DNA from: Lunularia cruciata
Lineage: Eukaryota > Streptophyta > Marchantiopsida > Lunulariales > Lunulariaceae
Direction of reading: 5' to 3'
Assembly: GCA_948567375.1 (NCBI GenBank)
Contig: OX419760.1
Coordinates: forward strand, 13,392,001 to 13,456,000
DNA: 64,000 nt
Shown: in pieces, positions 10,511-21,239 of the stretch
How the letters are laid out: each line of letters starts with the position of its first letter
How positions within the stretch are numbered: the first letter of the stretch is position 1
Program-made: the position numbers and the translations under genes
The notes under the pieces: generated by a model
What the model was told of the DNA's origin: nothing
The model's input: only the letters and a program-made list of their open reading frames with translations
The model's database searches: none

Positions 10511-11545
10511 TTGGTGCAGCAGGCTTGGAGTGGAGCCTTCATACCATCAGGAGATGAGTGTGAGGATGAGCCTCTAAAGTTGATTGCTTTGACACCTTTG
10601 GATACCACACTCATTGCTTGGCAATATCCAGTAGAGGGGATATGTCTATTAGAATTGTTTGGTGGGATTAGCACCGGACTAGCTACGGTATTACAGACGG
10701 GTATATAAGTACAAAGGCACTTGTATGTAGAGAGAGATGAGACTACCAAGCGAGTCTCTCTACATCATGTGGCACACTTGGCCTATTGGTATCCGAAGTT
10801 ATTATCAATGTCAACAGTCAAAGGTTACCAGAAGGTCCTACTAGCAGACATTTCCTTACTGGGGGCGCATGATCTGGAGAAACATGGGCCTATTCACTTG
10901 GTGATTTCTGGATGGCCATGTCAGGGTCATACACATGCTGGTAGAGGTTTGGGTCTTTAGGATCCTTGTTTTGGTGTGTTTTGGGAGATGTTATAGATAC
11001 TACGACATCTTTAGGTTCATCAGTCCGTTTCTCCAGCTTACCTTGTGGAGAACATGCCTTTGATGGGTGATTCTTGCACTAGAGTGGTGGTGAGTACACA
11101 TCATGTCTATTCTTGGATGGGACCTAAAGTATTAGATGAAGCCCGAGTGGGATCACGGGCTCATCATCTTTGTCTTTGGTGGACAAACCTCTTACCCAGA
11201 GAGGTTCTATAGTGTGCTTATGATGGGATTCAGCGACTTGACCATATCCTTGTTGATGATATCTTGGATGTTGGGCGTAAGTCTCAGATAGTGGTAGTGG
11301 CTGATAGGTCACCTATGGTAGTGGTGAACCTAGTTGGACGGTCTAGAGTTGTATTTCCCACACTCATGAGTTTCCTAGGCTCTCATGCTTTTCAAGAGGG
11401 AGGACTTGGACTTGTTTGGGACTCACAGTTACAGCAATTGGTGGAGCCCAACGTTGATGAGAGAGAGCGGGTGATGGGTTTTCACATCGGTATCACCACT
11501 ATTCTAGCAATGTCAAAGGCATACAGGCGTCAAGTGTTAGGTTAG
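10511..11545 (+). pseudogene. C5-cytosine DNA methyltransferase domain (DNMT3-like) in the pol polyprotein
   Basis: The conserved methyltransferase motifs appear in order in one reading frame. Motif I (SAM binding) is LFGGISTGLATVL, about 10,654-10,692. Motif IV is ISGWPCQGHTHAGRG with the catalytic Cys, about 10,900-10,945. Motif VI is AYLVENMPL, about 11,036-11,062. Motif VIII is VGSRAHHLCLWWTNL, about 11,147-11,191. Motif IX/X is ERVMGFHIG and YRRQVLG, about 11,465-11,541. The GISTG form of motif I and the motif VIII context resemble DNMT3 more than DNMT1 or CMT. Five internal stops occur (10,706 TAA; 10,958, 10,994, 11,012 and 11,210 TAG), but no frameshift over about 1 kb. The domain lies between protease and RT. 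An active copy would methylate cytosines, perhaps on the element's own cDNA (inference). Confidence 0.9.
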
Positions 11546-12060
11546 GCCTAAACTGTTTGACCTGGATTATGAGCCTTGGCTTGGCAGAGTAGTGTAGGAT
11601 GCGCTTGATAGGTATCACCACTCAAACACTTGTGAGCCATGTGCCGATCGAGACGATTCAAGCACATGTTGGGGGCGATGGACCAAGTGGACATGGTATT
11701 CTTGGGACACAACCAATAGCTACTAGGGAGACTAGTCTACTTGGAGTCCATCCAGGTGAGCGTGGGCTACTTGGATTACACTCTTGGTCCACTTGGGATG
11801 AAGCTAGAAGACGTGTGGAGCTTGCAATGAGAGTGGAAGGAGTTTTTCACACAGAGGTTGGGACCTCTAGTGGTCGGGGGCATGACACTATTGCTCCCAA
11901 GGGCCTAGTGTAGTAGCCAGTCAGTACGTCTTCCACTCCTACTATAGCTACAAAGGATACTTGGGAGCCAGATCTTGGACCCAAGCTTATTGAGAGGAAA
12001 GACGGAGGGTTTGGAGGTTCTTGAGGAGCCACACAAGTTGTTTTGCCTTCAGGATGAAAG
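11546..12060 (+). pseudogene. Linker between methyltransferase and RT
   Basis: An open stretch at 11,599-11,913 in a different frame, rich in Gly, Thr and Arg, without a domain that I recognise. It connects methyltransferase to RT in the polyprotein. A frame change must lie between 11,545 and 11,600. Confidence 0.5.
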
Positions 12061-12830
12061 ATTTGGGTGCTCTAAAGGGCCTTAGTATACGGATTGAGCT
12101 GACTAGCGATACACTAGTTTATCAACGTCCTTATTGATATAGTGAGATGGAGAGAACATTGATTCAAAGCCGGAGTAGTGATCTTTTTGAGGCTGGTTTG
12201 GTGGAGATTTCACATGGAGAGAATGCATCAGCAATAGTGATGCCAACCAAGAAGGATATGCATGGAAACTACACAGATAGACGGATGTGTGGAGATAACC
12301 GTCCTATCAACCAATAGACCATGGCTGATCGGTATGCCATGCCTACACCGGAGGAGATTTTTGATGCAATTAGGCATGCAAAGATCTTCAGTACTTTGGA
12401 TCTTTGAGTAGGATATCATCAATTGCCAATCAGAGAGGAGGATAAGTCCAAGACAGCATTTTGGGCTATTGATCCTCACGACAAAGATGTGTTATATCAA
12501 TGGAAGTTCTTACCGTTTGGGTTAAAGAACGCTCTTGCTGAGTTCTAGAGGGTCATAGATAAGATCTCAGCTGGATTGGATTTTGCTCGGTGCTATATTA
12601 ATGACATTTTGGTCTATAGCACTTTGTGGAGGAGCATGAGAGATAGTTGTTGGGGGTGTTTGAGAGGTTGAGATCTCATGGACTCAAATTACATCTTGGG
12701 AAGTGTAGGTTCTTCCACGATCAGGTTGAGTATTTAGGTCACACTATCTACCCTGGAGGACTTGGTGTTTAGCAGACCAAGGTGGAGGCTATTGCACGTA
12801 TTCCTCGGCCTACGGATGTGAGCAGAGTGT
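12061..12830 (+). pseudogene. Methyltransferase element reverse transcriptase
   Basis: RT motifs run in one frame with stops: DNRPIN (about 12,295), MADRYAMPTPEEIFDAI (12,321 onward), IFSTLDL before a TGA, FLPFGLKNALAEF (about 12,508-12,546), and CYINDILVYS at 12,591-12,620. The catalytic YIDD box reads Y-I-N-D, so the first Asp is changed to Asn in this copy. The order of boxes and the PFGLKNA form fit Ty3/gypsy RT. The region beyond 12,630 changes frame. Confidence 0.88.
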
Positions 12831-13009
12831 GAGCATTCCTTGGGTTGGCAAACTTTTATTGCCGCGATGTTAGAGGATTTAGTGCCATTGCCAAGGCCTT
12901 GACAAAGCTGACCAAGCTTACACAAGAGTGGTGTTGGGGAGATGAGCAGAGAGAGCTTTTGTGGAGCTCAAGGAGAGGTTGACATCTGCTCCTATTTTGA
13001 GGAGATTGA

Positions 13010-13440
13010 TCAGAGGGTGACCATTTTAGGTTCATACTGATTGGAGTATGTTGGGGCTTGGAGCGGTGCTCACCCAGCATGATGAGGGGAAGGAGTTTGT
13101 GGTGGCCAATGCTAGTTGCTCCAATAATTCAGCGGAGGCAAAGTATAGTTCATATGAGGGAGAGTGCTTGGTAGCAGTTTGGGTAGTGGCACATTTCCGA
13201 TGTTACCTATTTGGTAACCCTTTCATTCTCATCATTGATCATTCGCCATTGAAGTGGTTGATGGAGTCAGACAAGCTTTCAAGGAAGCTTGCACAATGGG
13301 CTCTGATTTTATAGGAGTATGATTTTACGGTTGTTCACTGACCTAGAGTGGTGAACCATGATGTAGATGGATTGAGTAGAAACCCATGTCCCAGCCAAAA
13401 GGATCAGACCGGAGCATGTTGGCATGGTGAGACAGATGAG
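13010..13440 (+). pseudogene. Methyltransferase element RNase H and tether
   Basis: ORF 13,048-13,314 reads GLGAVLTQHDEGKEF, AEAKYSSYEGECLVAVW, FRCYLFGNPF, then IIDHSPLKWLM and SRKLAQWALIL. These match the RNase H domain of Ty3 pol, which removes the RNA strand. It continues after a TAG into the linker with DVDGLSRNP before integrase. Two frame changes separate it from the RT box upstream. Confidence 0.85.
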
Positions 13441-13559
13441 GAGATGGTGCCAGGTTAGCATGCATCTGCCTTTCTATGTATATTTTCTGAGGCTTTGGTG
13501 GTATCTCTCTCAACACATACATGAAGAGTTATTGAGGTCACAAATCCAAAGAGTGAAGA

Positions 13560-14870
13560 TGTTGGTACAATTCAGCAAGACATTCATGATGATGTCTTAG
13601 TGATGGACTATCTTCACACTGGTGTTGTGGGTGGCATAGTTGGGGCCAAGGAGAGAGATCGTGTTCTTGAGCAAGCCCGATGGTTCAGATTGGAGGGCAG
13701 ACACCTTTTGCGTGTATGGGAGGATGGTAGAGTATGAGTAGTACCACTTCCATCTCAGAGACAACAGTTGGTCTGTCATGCTCATGAGGAGCTAAGACAT
13801 TTTGGAGTCAAGCGTACATATAGCTTACTCTAGACTCATAATTGGTGGCGCGGTATGCAGACCGAGGTATAGTAGTTTGTTGTCAGATGTGTGGTTTGTG
13901 ATCGAGTTAGAGCATCATTCAATGCTCCTACGCCACAATTACACCCATTACCGATCATGGGGTTGGGTTACCGTTGGAGTTTAGACTTTGTTGGACCTTT
14001 ATCGCTGACTGTGACATCATCGATCTGTTTTGGTGATGGTGGAGCACTTCTCCAAGTGGATTGAGTTGGTGGCACTTCTTGACAAGTCTAGTGAAGGGAC
14101 AGCTTACTCGTTCTTGGATAGAGTTCTTAGTCATTTTGGTGCACCAACTGAGGTTTTGACTGATCAGGGTACAAAGTTCTTGGAGGAGTTTCAGGTCTTG
14201 TGTGACAAGGCTTTGATTGATCATTGTACTACCTCTTGAGATCACCCTAAGGCAGATGGCTTAGCAGAGAGAGTGGTTCAGACGGTGAAGAGAGGATTGC
14301 AAAAGTATGGTTTGCAGAGAGGCCACTTGGGAGATTGGGATCTCCAATTACCTTGGTTGGCCATGGGCTATTGGTTCAACCGGCAAGCCTCCTTAGCATC
14401 CTTCTCTCCGTACTGTCTACTCTATGGATGAGATCTAGATTTACCTATAGCCATTTGTTGAGATGCTATTGTAGTTTTGAACTTAGATGACCTTGATGTA
14501 TGGATAAGCGCATGTTCTCAATAGGCAAAGATCTTTTAGAGAGTGATGGCGATGGCTTTTGAGAACTTGGCAATTGCTCAGCATATAGATACTTTACACT
14601 ATGCTACCATTTGAGGAGGAGGTTATAGACTCTTGATCCGTTGATTTCATCCAAGAGACTATGTATATCTATAGCAGACAACACCAATGACACTTGATGT
14701 TTGACAGGCCGCACTATCTTGAGAGTGCATGAGGTTTTTCCATCTGGAGTCCTTGTGTTAGAAGGATGTGATGGTGTTGTTTGGAAGGATCATGTGCCTA
14801 ATTGTGCACCATGCCACCTCCCATACATTAATGGTACTATGGACCCAAGCTTGGCACTTGTACGTGCAGG
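13560..14870 (+). pseudogene. Methyltransferase element integrase
   Basis: The zinc-binding HHCC region reads HAHEELRHFGVKRTY then CVVCDRV (about 13,775-13,905). The catalytic core has SLDFVGPLS (about 13,980-14,005), LTDQGTKFLEEF (about 14,157-14,192) and GLAERVVQ (about 14,259-14,282), giving D, D and E. The frame changes once between the first and second Asp. The C-terminal part includes FHPRDYVYL and a basic module ending HVPNCAPCHLPYINGTM. It would insert the cDNA into the genome. The reading then runs without a natural end into the PHD finger. Confidence 0.88.
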
Positions 14871-15014
14871 CTTGAGGTGTACGCTATGTGGCTCTTTTGG
14901 TGGAGTTGCTACTATGTTAGTGTGTGATAGTTGTTTGAGAGAATGGCATATGGCATGTATGAATCTTCCTCTCATAGTGGTTCCTCAAGGATAGTGGTTA
15001 TGTCCTAGATATAC
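14871..15014 (+). pseudogene. PHD finger fused to the integrase C-terminus
   Basis: The Cys4-His-Cys3 pattern is readable: C-T-L-C, then C-D-S-C nine residues on (MLVCDSC), W-H-M-A-C, then after a TAG the closing W-L-C-P-R-Y. The last ligand Cys is Tyr here, one base change away. The hydrophobic and Trp positions fit PHD fingers, which bind histone H3 tails. In chromoviruses a chromodomain sits at this place; here a PHD finger would be an alternative targeting reader (inference). It is in frame with the integrase C-terminal segment (ORF 14,701-14,994), so it is part of the polyprotein and not a neighbouring gene. Confidence 0.82.
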
Positions 15015-15185
15015 TTGACCTATAGCTAGTTCATTCTTTATATGGTATAGATTGCAACTAGACAACTAACAATGAGGCTCCATACCACCCGGCCTCTTGA
15101 TCTTTGCCCATTATAGGTATACCATGTACTTAGAGTAGATGGCTATCTGGAGTTAGAGGGACCTAACCGCCAGCTAAGGGGCAAT
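15015..15185 (+). other. 3' untranslated part and polypurine tract
   Basis: Non-coding sequence after the PHD finger, ending in a short purine run (aaggggcaa, about 15,176-15,184) next to the LTR start. A polypurine tract here is where plus-strand DNA synthesis would begin. Confidence 0.65.
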
Positions 15186-15742
15186 TGTGGCACTTTAGAG
15201 TCTATGTATGACTTATGTGTGAATTGTGCTTCTATAGTGTTTGATGTTGACAATGATGTATGTTGTGTAGCGATGTATATATGCACGACAACTATCAACG
15301 TCATTTGTAGTGTCGCATCTAGATGCTCGGACATTGGAGTTCCAATGATAGTAGTTAGAGGTATTTTGGCAATTACTCATAGACTACTTTCCGATGGTCA
15401 GATTTTGTGTTTGGGGTACTAACTTCATGGTGGGGCCCACCATCACTTTGCACCGTTTGCACCATCGTGTGTGCTATCAGCAGGACCGTTAGGGTTCAGA
15501 CCTAGCTCAAGTCCAAGGGGTATATTTTCAAAGTGTAGCTTCAGAGAGCTCACTTCTCTGATGTTGAGCCTTTGAGTTCTTGGCTATGGTGGACATAGGC
15601 CGGCGAGAGTCACCTGGATTCTTTATGCTGGAGTGGGTGTGGCTTGACTGTAATTAGTGCCTAGTTGTTGGCAGTTTATAGAGTGACAGATCAAGTACTG
15701 ATCTGAGTTGAGTTGAGTTGAGAGTGGTAAACAATCTGATTA
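15186..15742 (+). repeat. Methyltransferase element right LTR, full unit of about 557 bp
   Basis: Starts TGTGGCAC directly after the purine tract. From 15,298 it matches the left LTR 6,004-6,447 to its end. The unit runs straight into a second LTR start at 15,744, so the junction looks like two LTRs joined end to end with the terminal CA lost. Confidence 0.85.
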
Positions 15743-15743
15743 T

Positions 15744-15848
15744 TGTGGCACTTTAGAGTCTATGTATGACTTATGTGTGAGTTTTGCTTCTATAGTGTAT
15801 GATGTTGACAATGATGTATGTTGTGTAGCGATGTACATATGCATGACA
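15744..15848 (+). repeat. Second LTR start, first 105 bp only
   Basis: Repeats 15,186-15,290 closely (tgtggcactttagagtc and gttgtgtagcgatgta shared) and stops after gcatgaca. It supplies almost exactly the part missing from the left LTR. Confidence 0.88.
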
Positions 15849-16385
15849 CCTTGCTCTTAGATTAATATGGATGTGGGTGTTAGAGTTTAATGTTACATAC
15901 ATGAGCTTGCAAATGGATCCTCTTTGAGCACTAAGGATTTTTTTACACATATGAGATATACACAAGAGAGAGTGCTTGCAATTATTAGGTGCTCGAGTCT
16001 TGTTAGTGTTAAGTGCTTGTTGCAATTAATCCTCTTTATTACAATGAAACTAGGATTGAAATGAGCCAAACCATGACATCACTAAAGTTCTATGGTTCTT
16101 GTTTCTCTTTTGATATGTCAAGGCAAGAGGAACTACACACAAGCAGAAAATGTGCTATGAGTCCACCTTGCTTCATTTGTACTCTTCTAGCAATTGTGAA
16201 TTAAGTGTTACAAATTTTTACAATGTTACATTTTCTTATGATGTTTGCCTTTGTTCTTACTACTATCAAAACTTAGTGTTTAGAATTCTTTGCTTGACAA
16301 TTTTTTCCACATATTGCATACTAAAAATAACATAAAAATTATCAATTTATGTGTATGTTTATTGACACTAATTTTGTATTGCAAG
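15849..16385. other. Intergenic, nothing recognised apart from a diverged repeat
   Basis: No gene seen. Sequence around 16,220-16,325 resembles 21,990-22,090 on the other side of the copia element at roughly 75 percent by eye, so the copia element may sit within an older repeat. Confidence 0.5.
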
Positions 16386-16647
16386 ATTTAAGACTCCAAG
16401 CTCTATATAAGTGTGAATTAGTTTAGTGTTAGATTGAACTTGTCTAACATTGTGTTCCCAATCAGTAAACTTGTTATAGAGTTAGTTTGAAGCTATTGGC
16501 TACATGGCACACTAGGTTCTTGGCCTACCCTTCTTTCTGGGTAGCACTTGTTCTTATATTTTTATATATACTAGGTTGCCTACTTAATTCACTCTCTTGG
16601 TTCAACCCCACTCTCGCTCTCTTGTATGAGTTCAAAGTTTCTTCACA
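16386..16647 (+). repeat. Copia 5' LTR
   Basis: About 262 bp, similar along its length to 21,633-21,900 (shared cttgttatagagttagt and acatggcacactaggttctt). The start TG has decayed to AT; the end is CA next to the primer site. Confidence 0.92.
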
Positions 16648-16662
16648 TGGTATCAAAGCGAT
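16648..16662 (+). promoter_or_regulatory. Copia primer binding site
   Basis: tggtatcaaagcg lies directly after the LTR and differs by one base (G to A) from the standard site for the initiator Met tRNA (tggtatcagagc). Confidence 0.9.
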
Positions 16663-17368
16663 CAAGAGTATGGAGAGCCTTGGATGTATGTTTGTGCAAG
16701 GTGAGTGAGAGAATTGCAGATTGGAGAAAGAAATGTTTGTTGTGGTGTAGTAGTAGGTTGTGCTACTTACCCCAAAGTTCCATCGACCAAAATATGATGA
16801 AGAGAGGTGCAAAAAGTACACATTGACAAAACTTTGATTGCAATTTTTAAGGGCTGAGACAAAATTTTCAGGCCAAAATGACATCTCAAAGCTCCTTTCC
16901 AGATGCTTGTTCAAAAGATTTAGTTATCTATCAAGTTTCAACACAATCAAAGATTTTGATGACAAATCCTTTGGAGGTTGATATCATCCAAAAAAAACCT
17001 TCCCAAAAACCATGTGTAGGAAATTCAACTAGTGATATGGAAGCACCAACTTGGGCACCAACTTGTGTGATTTTTGTGTGATTCTTAAGAGATCACTTTG
17101 GTTTTGCCTTCCAAATCTGAAATTGGCATTTTCTTGGCATTTTTTTCCTTTGACCATCATCAAGGATGTACTTTTTTTTTAGTTGTACTTTGAATGGATA
17201 TTTTTTCTTGTGTTTCATAAAGTTTCTCGACTTTCTTGTCTTCTTTCATGATCAATAGATATGCATATTTAGCAAGGTGCAGAATCAAGAGAAGAATTGA
17301 CAATGTACATGAGGTTATGCTCAATTGGAGCAAACAATTGGGTTGTTAATTATGACTAAAGATCAACC

Positions 17369-18240
17369 ATGGCTAAATTTAATGCAAGTTTTATCATAGG
17401 CAAGAAGCTTGACAAGGCAAATTGTGCTATATGGAAATTATGCATGAAGTATTTCTTTTTGAGACAAGAACTATGAGAGATTGTCACATGGAAGGAGATG
17501 AAACCAAAAGGGATGATAAGAACCTAGAGGTGAGAAAATGGAAGAAACAAGCCAATCAAGTCTTGAATTACCTTACAATTTCCATTTCTACCTCTATGTG
17601 TGGCTAAGTTCAAGATGCAAAGACACCACAACTTGCATGGAAGGTGATTGGAAAGGTGTTTGAGACAGCTACCAAGATGCACAAGTTGTAGTTGAAACAA
17701 AAGCTTAATATTATCAAGAAGGAATCACAATATATGAACAAATACATTTTGTCCATAAGTGGTATTGTTGACCAACTTGATAGCATTGGATTCATAGTAG
17801 ATGATGATGATTTAAGCATGATCACCTTACAAGGATTGGGTCTTGAGTACCAATCTTTTTAGACAATGATTGCTATATATGAGACTTTTCTTTCAATTCA
17901 AGATTTGACTTCCTTGTCTGTAAATGATAGGAAGAGATGCAATTGATAGGAAACAAACGGTCTTCCTTAAATTTTCAATAACAAGATCAGGCTCTATATT
18001 TAATTCAAAGCAAAGGTAGGAGCCATAGATGTGTTTTGGATGCGGTACCAACATAGTGGTAATGTAAGTAGTGCACATAATTGTGGACATCAGCATCAAC
18101 AACCAAATTATTACCAAAACCAAGGACTAGCCCAACCACAACAAAGTCAAGATTCAAACAAGAGTAGAGGCTACATTTCTTTTATGCAAAGTAACCATTG
18201 TGCTGCAAGAGGTCACTCTGCTAAGTCATAAGAGGCAATA
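17369..18240 (+). pseudogene. Copia Gag
   Basis: Start MAKFNASFIIGKKLDKAN at 17,369, then AIWKLCMKYFFLRQEL, LNYLTISIS, WKVIGKVFE and QLDSIGF, matching the UBN2-type gag of plant copia elements. A decayed zinc knuckle (H-C-A-A-R-G-H-S-A-K-S, with outer Cys residues lost) lies at 18,188-18,230. Several stops and one early frame change. Confidence 0.82.
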
Positions 18241-18299
18241 GCAACAACATAATGTTGGTCAAGGCTAGATTGCTCAAAAAAATTTGCAACTTATGACTT

Positions 18300-18540
18300 T
18301 GAAGGTTGTGATGATCTTGAAGAAGAGAGTCTACTGACAATGACCTATGTCATGGGGACTATGGTGCAACACATTGAGGAGTGGTACATTGATTTACCAT
18401 CCAACAACCACATGATAGCACATCAAGATTGGTTCATTCATCTAGAACCAATTGAGCATCCAATGTTTTTGTTACAAGTGATGATACCCAACATCAAATC
18501 ACTCATAAGGGTAAATTGCTTGTTGTTGCCTTGAAGTCCA
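18300..18540 (+). pseudogene. Copia protease
   Basis: ORF 18,340-18,534 contains EWYIDLPSNNHMIAHQDWF, the copia protease box in which the normal D-S-G has become D-L-P. The catalytic Asp remains but the following Ser/Thr and Gly do not, so the enzyme would be inactive. Confidence 0.8.
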
Positions 18541-18779
18541 AAAACTAGACATTAAGAGATGTTCTATTTGTATCAACCATCACTCAAAATCTTGTCTTAG
18601 TAGGTCAGATGGTAGAGTCAGTGTATAAGGTTCTAATTAGTCAAGATGGTTGTGTGATACATAGTAAAGCTATGTAGATAGTGATAGCTACAAGGACTAG
18701 ATGTGGTAGGTTGTTCAAACTAGATATCACATTGTCTCAGATTCAAGCAGCAATGTATGGACAGATTGGATCACAAGTG

Positions 18780-19800
18780 ACTGATATGAAAATTTAGCAT
18801 AAGCACCTTGGCCACATGAATTTCTAGAAGCTAAAGAATCTACCAAGCACTATTGTAGTTACTAGTATTTCATAGTTTAAATGTAGTAATAGTGCAAAGA
18901 TTTGCCCGCTTATCAATTTGGAAAATAGGCTAAGTAGCCATTCAGCCACCAAGAAAAAGATGCAACCAAACTACTTGAGTTGGTGCACAATGATGTATGG
19001 ACAGTTTTGAAATCCAGCTTGAACAATTCTCAATATTATGTATCATTCATTGATGATTTCTCTAGATTCTCTTGGATGTATTTCTTGAAGTAAAAACCCA
19101 AGGTGTTTTCTATTCTCCAAACCTTCAAGAAGCTTGCAGAGAATCAATCAGGCACCATATCCTTTATTTAAATTCAAATGGAGGAGGTGAATACCTACCA
19201 ATGGATTTCACAGTGTTTTTGCAACATCATGGCATCCAATGCTAACAGAGATGTAGTTACAATCTATAGCAAAGTAGGGTTCCAAAATGCAAGAATCATC
19301 ATAATCAATTCTTGCATTCTACAAATCCATTTTATTATGGATTGTAACTAGAGACCATGTGAGCTATGCTAAAAAAGACTCATAAGCCTAAAATATACTG
19401 AGAAAAAAGCCATTGCATGTGTAGTTTACTTGATGAACAAATGTTTATCAATAGCAATTCCTTTGTACACTCCAAAATTAAAGTATTTGGACCATAGCTT
19501 GGGAGTGACTTTTTTCCCAAGGGCCCAATTGACTCGAGCCAATGGAATATTTATAAGCAATAAGCCTTATCTTTCACATTTGAAAGTCCTTGGTTGTGTG
19601 TGTTTTGTGCATTCTAGATGAGAAGCATTGAAAGCTTAATTCAAGGTTATGCATTGTGTATTTGTAGGCTATGCTCTCCAAGCAAAGGGATAAAAATGTT
19701 ATGATCCTTCCACAAAGAAGCGTTATGTGTCTAGGGATGTTGTGTTATATGAGCAAAAGGCTTGGTATGCACCACCATAGCCTATTCCTACTCCTTGATT
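18780..19800 (+). pseudogene. Copia integrase
   Basis: KHLGHMNF (zinc-binding start, about 18,800), FIDDFSRFSWMYFLK (about 19,050), and the C-terminal region KVLGCVCFVHSR, VFVGYA and KKRYVSRDVVLYE (19,590-19,750), typical for copia. The core is shredded by stops and indels, and the catalytic Glu cannot be placed. Confidence 0.8.
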
Positions 19801-20179
19801 GCCCACTGAGGAGGATCATTTTGACTAGTAGATAGACCACACTATTGATGATAATGGAGTGATAGAAGCTTCAAATGTACAATGTTCCTAGTCTGATAGA
19901 CTATGCTATAAACCATAGTCTGACCCAAAACCTAGTAGTAGTGCAGGTTTTGATGCTCACACTTTAGATTGCCTTAGGGATGCCACAAGTGTAGTGGCAA
20001 ATGTAGGAGGTAATATTGATGGTTCTATAGTGGACCAATTGCCTCAACATTCAAGCAAAGTTAGACATCCAATTCAAAGTTTCATGGATGAGGGTTTCCT
20101 TACCTCTCATCATGCATAAATATTGAATTCACTCCAAGAATAGGAGCCAAATATTATTCAAAAAGTGTTGTGAACAAGC

Positions 20180-21000
20180 AATGAGTAGCAACTATGGATG
20201 AGGAGATTGTTGCCCTAAGCCAGCAACAAACATGGGAGTTAGTGGATGTTCCACCAAGTAAGAAGGTAATTGGTTGTAGATACAAGATCAAGTGGAACCA
20301 AGATAGTTCTATGAATAAGTACAAATCCAAGTTGGTAGTCAAGGGTTATGCACAAAAGCTTTGAATTGATTATTTTGAGACGTTTAGTCATGTTGCTAAG
20401 ATGGCTACTATTTGAACAATAGTAGCATTAGCAACTAATAAGCACTAGAAGTTGGATCAAATGAATATGGAGAATGCCTTCTTGAATGGAGTTCTTCAAG
20501 AAGAGATGCATATGGTGCAGCCACTTAGGTATGAAGACCTAGGTTTTCCGTCTTTCAAGTTTTCCAATATGTAGGTTGCAAAAGGCCTTATATTGACTCA
20601 AGCAAGCTCCTAAAGCTTGGAATGGTAGATCACTAGTGTTTTGATACTCCAATATTCTGATCTCAAAACTCAATCATTGCTTTGATACTAAGTGGGAGTT
20701 TTGAGAAGCAAATTAAATAAATTAAGTGTAGGTTGTAAGTTGAGTTCAAGATCAAGGACTTGGAGGAGTTAAGATATTTCCTTGCAATCAAGTTCATCAA
20801 GAATGGTAAAGATATGTGGATATTACAACAACAATATGTTATTGATATGCTTCCTATTATGGTATGATGGCTTACAAGCCAATCTCTACACCCCTTAGAA
20901 TAGAATTTGAAGTTGAGTCTTATTGAGGAAGAGCTACTTGAAGATCTTGTTGTGTATAGATGGATGGTGGGAAGTTTGATCTACCTCACTATCACAAGGC
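20180..21000 (+). pseudogene. Copia reverse transcriptase
   Basis: The N-terminal RT part is clear: ATMDEEIVALSQQQTWELV, GCRYKIKWN, YKSKLVVKGYAQ, QMNMENAFLNGVLQEEMHM (about 20,190-20,520). After this the frame is lost and the YVDD box cannot be read. Confidence 0.85.
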
Positions 21001-21239
21001 CATAGTTGAGCTACATTGTGGGACTTGTGAGTTAATTCATGCAGACTCCTCAAAAGCCACATCTTGATGCAATTTTGAAGGTTATGCTATAGGTGAAGTT
21101 CATTATATAGTTTGGAACATTACATACGTAGCCACATAGCATGTGCAATTGTGTGGGTTTATAGATGTATATTGGATAGGGAGTACTTTGGACATGTGGT
21201 CCATGTCTGGCTATGCTTTCAATTGGAAAATGTAGCTAT

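Larger units (their letters stand above)
6004..15848 (+). mobile_element. Ty3/gypsy-order retrotransposon encoding a DNA methyltransferase and PHD finger
   Basis: Plus-strand element with the order LTR fragment, leader, gag, protease, C5-cytosine methyltransferase, RT, RNase H, integrase, PHD finger, polypurine tract, LTR, LTR fragment. RT before integrase places it in Ty3/gypsy. It is interrupted by many TAG/TGA stops and some frameshifts, so this copy is dead. Capture of cytosine methyltransferases by retrotransposons has, as I recall, been reported from dinoflagellates and charophyte algae; I do not know of a land-plant case combined with a PHD finger. I found no convincing target-site duplication, in keeping with the permuted ends. 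Confidence 0.9.
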
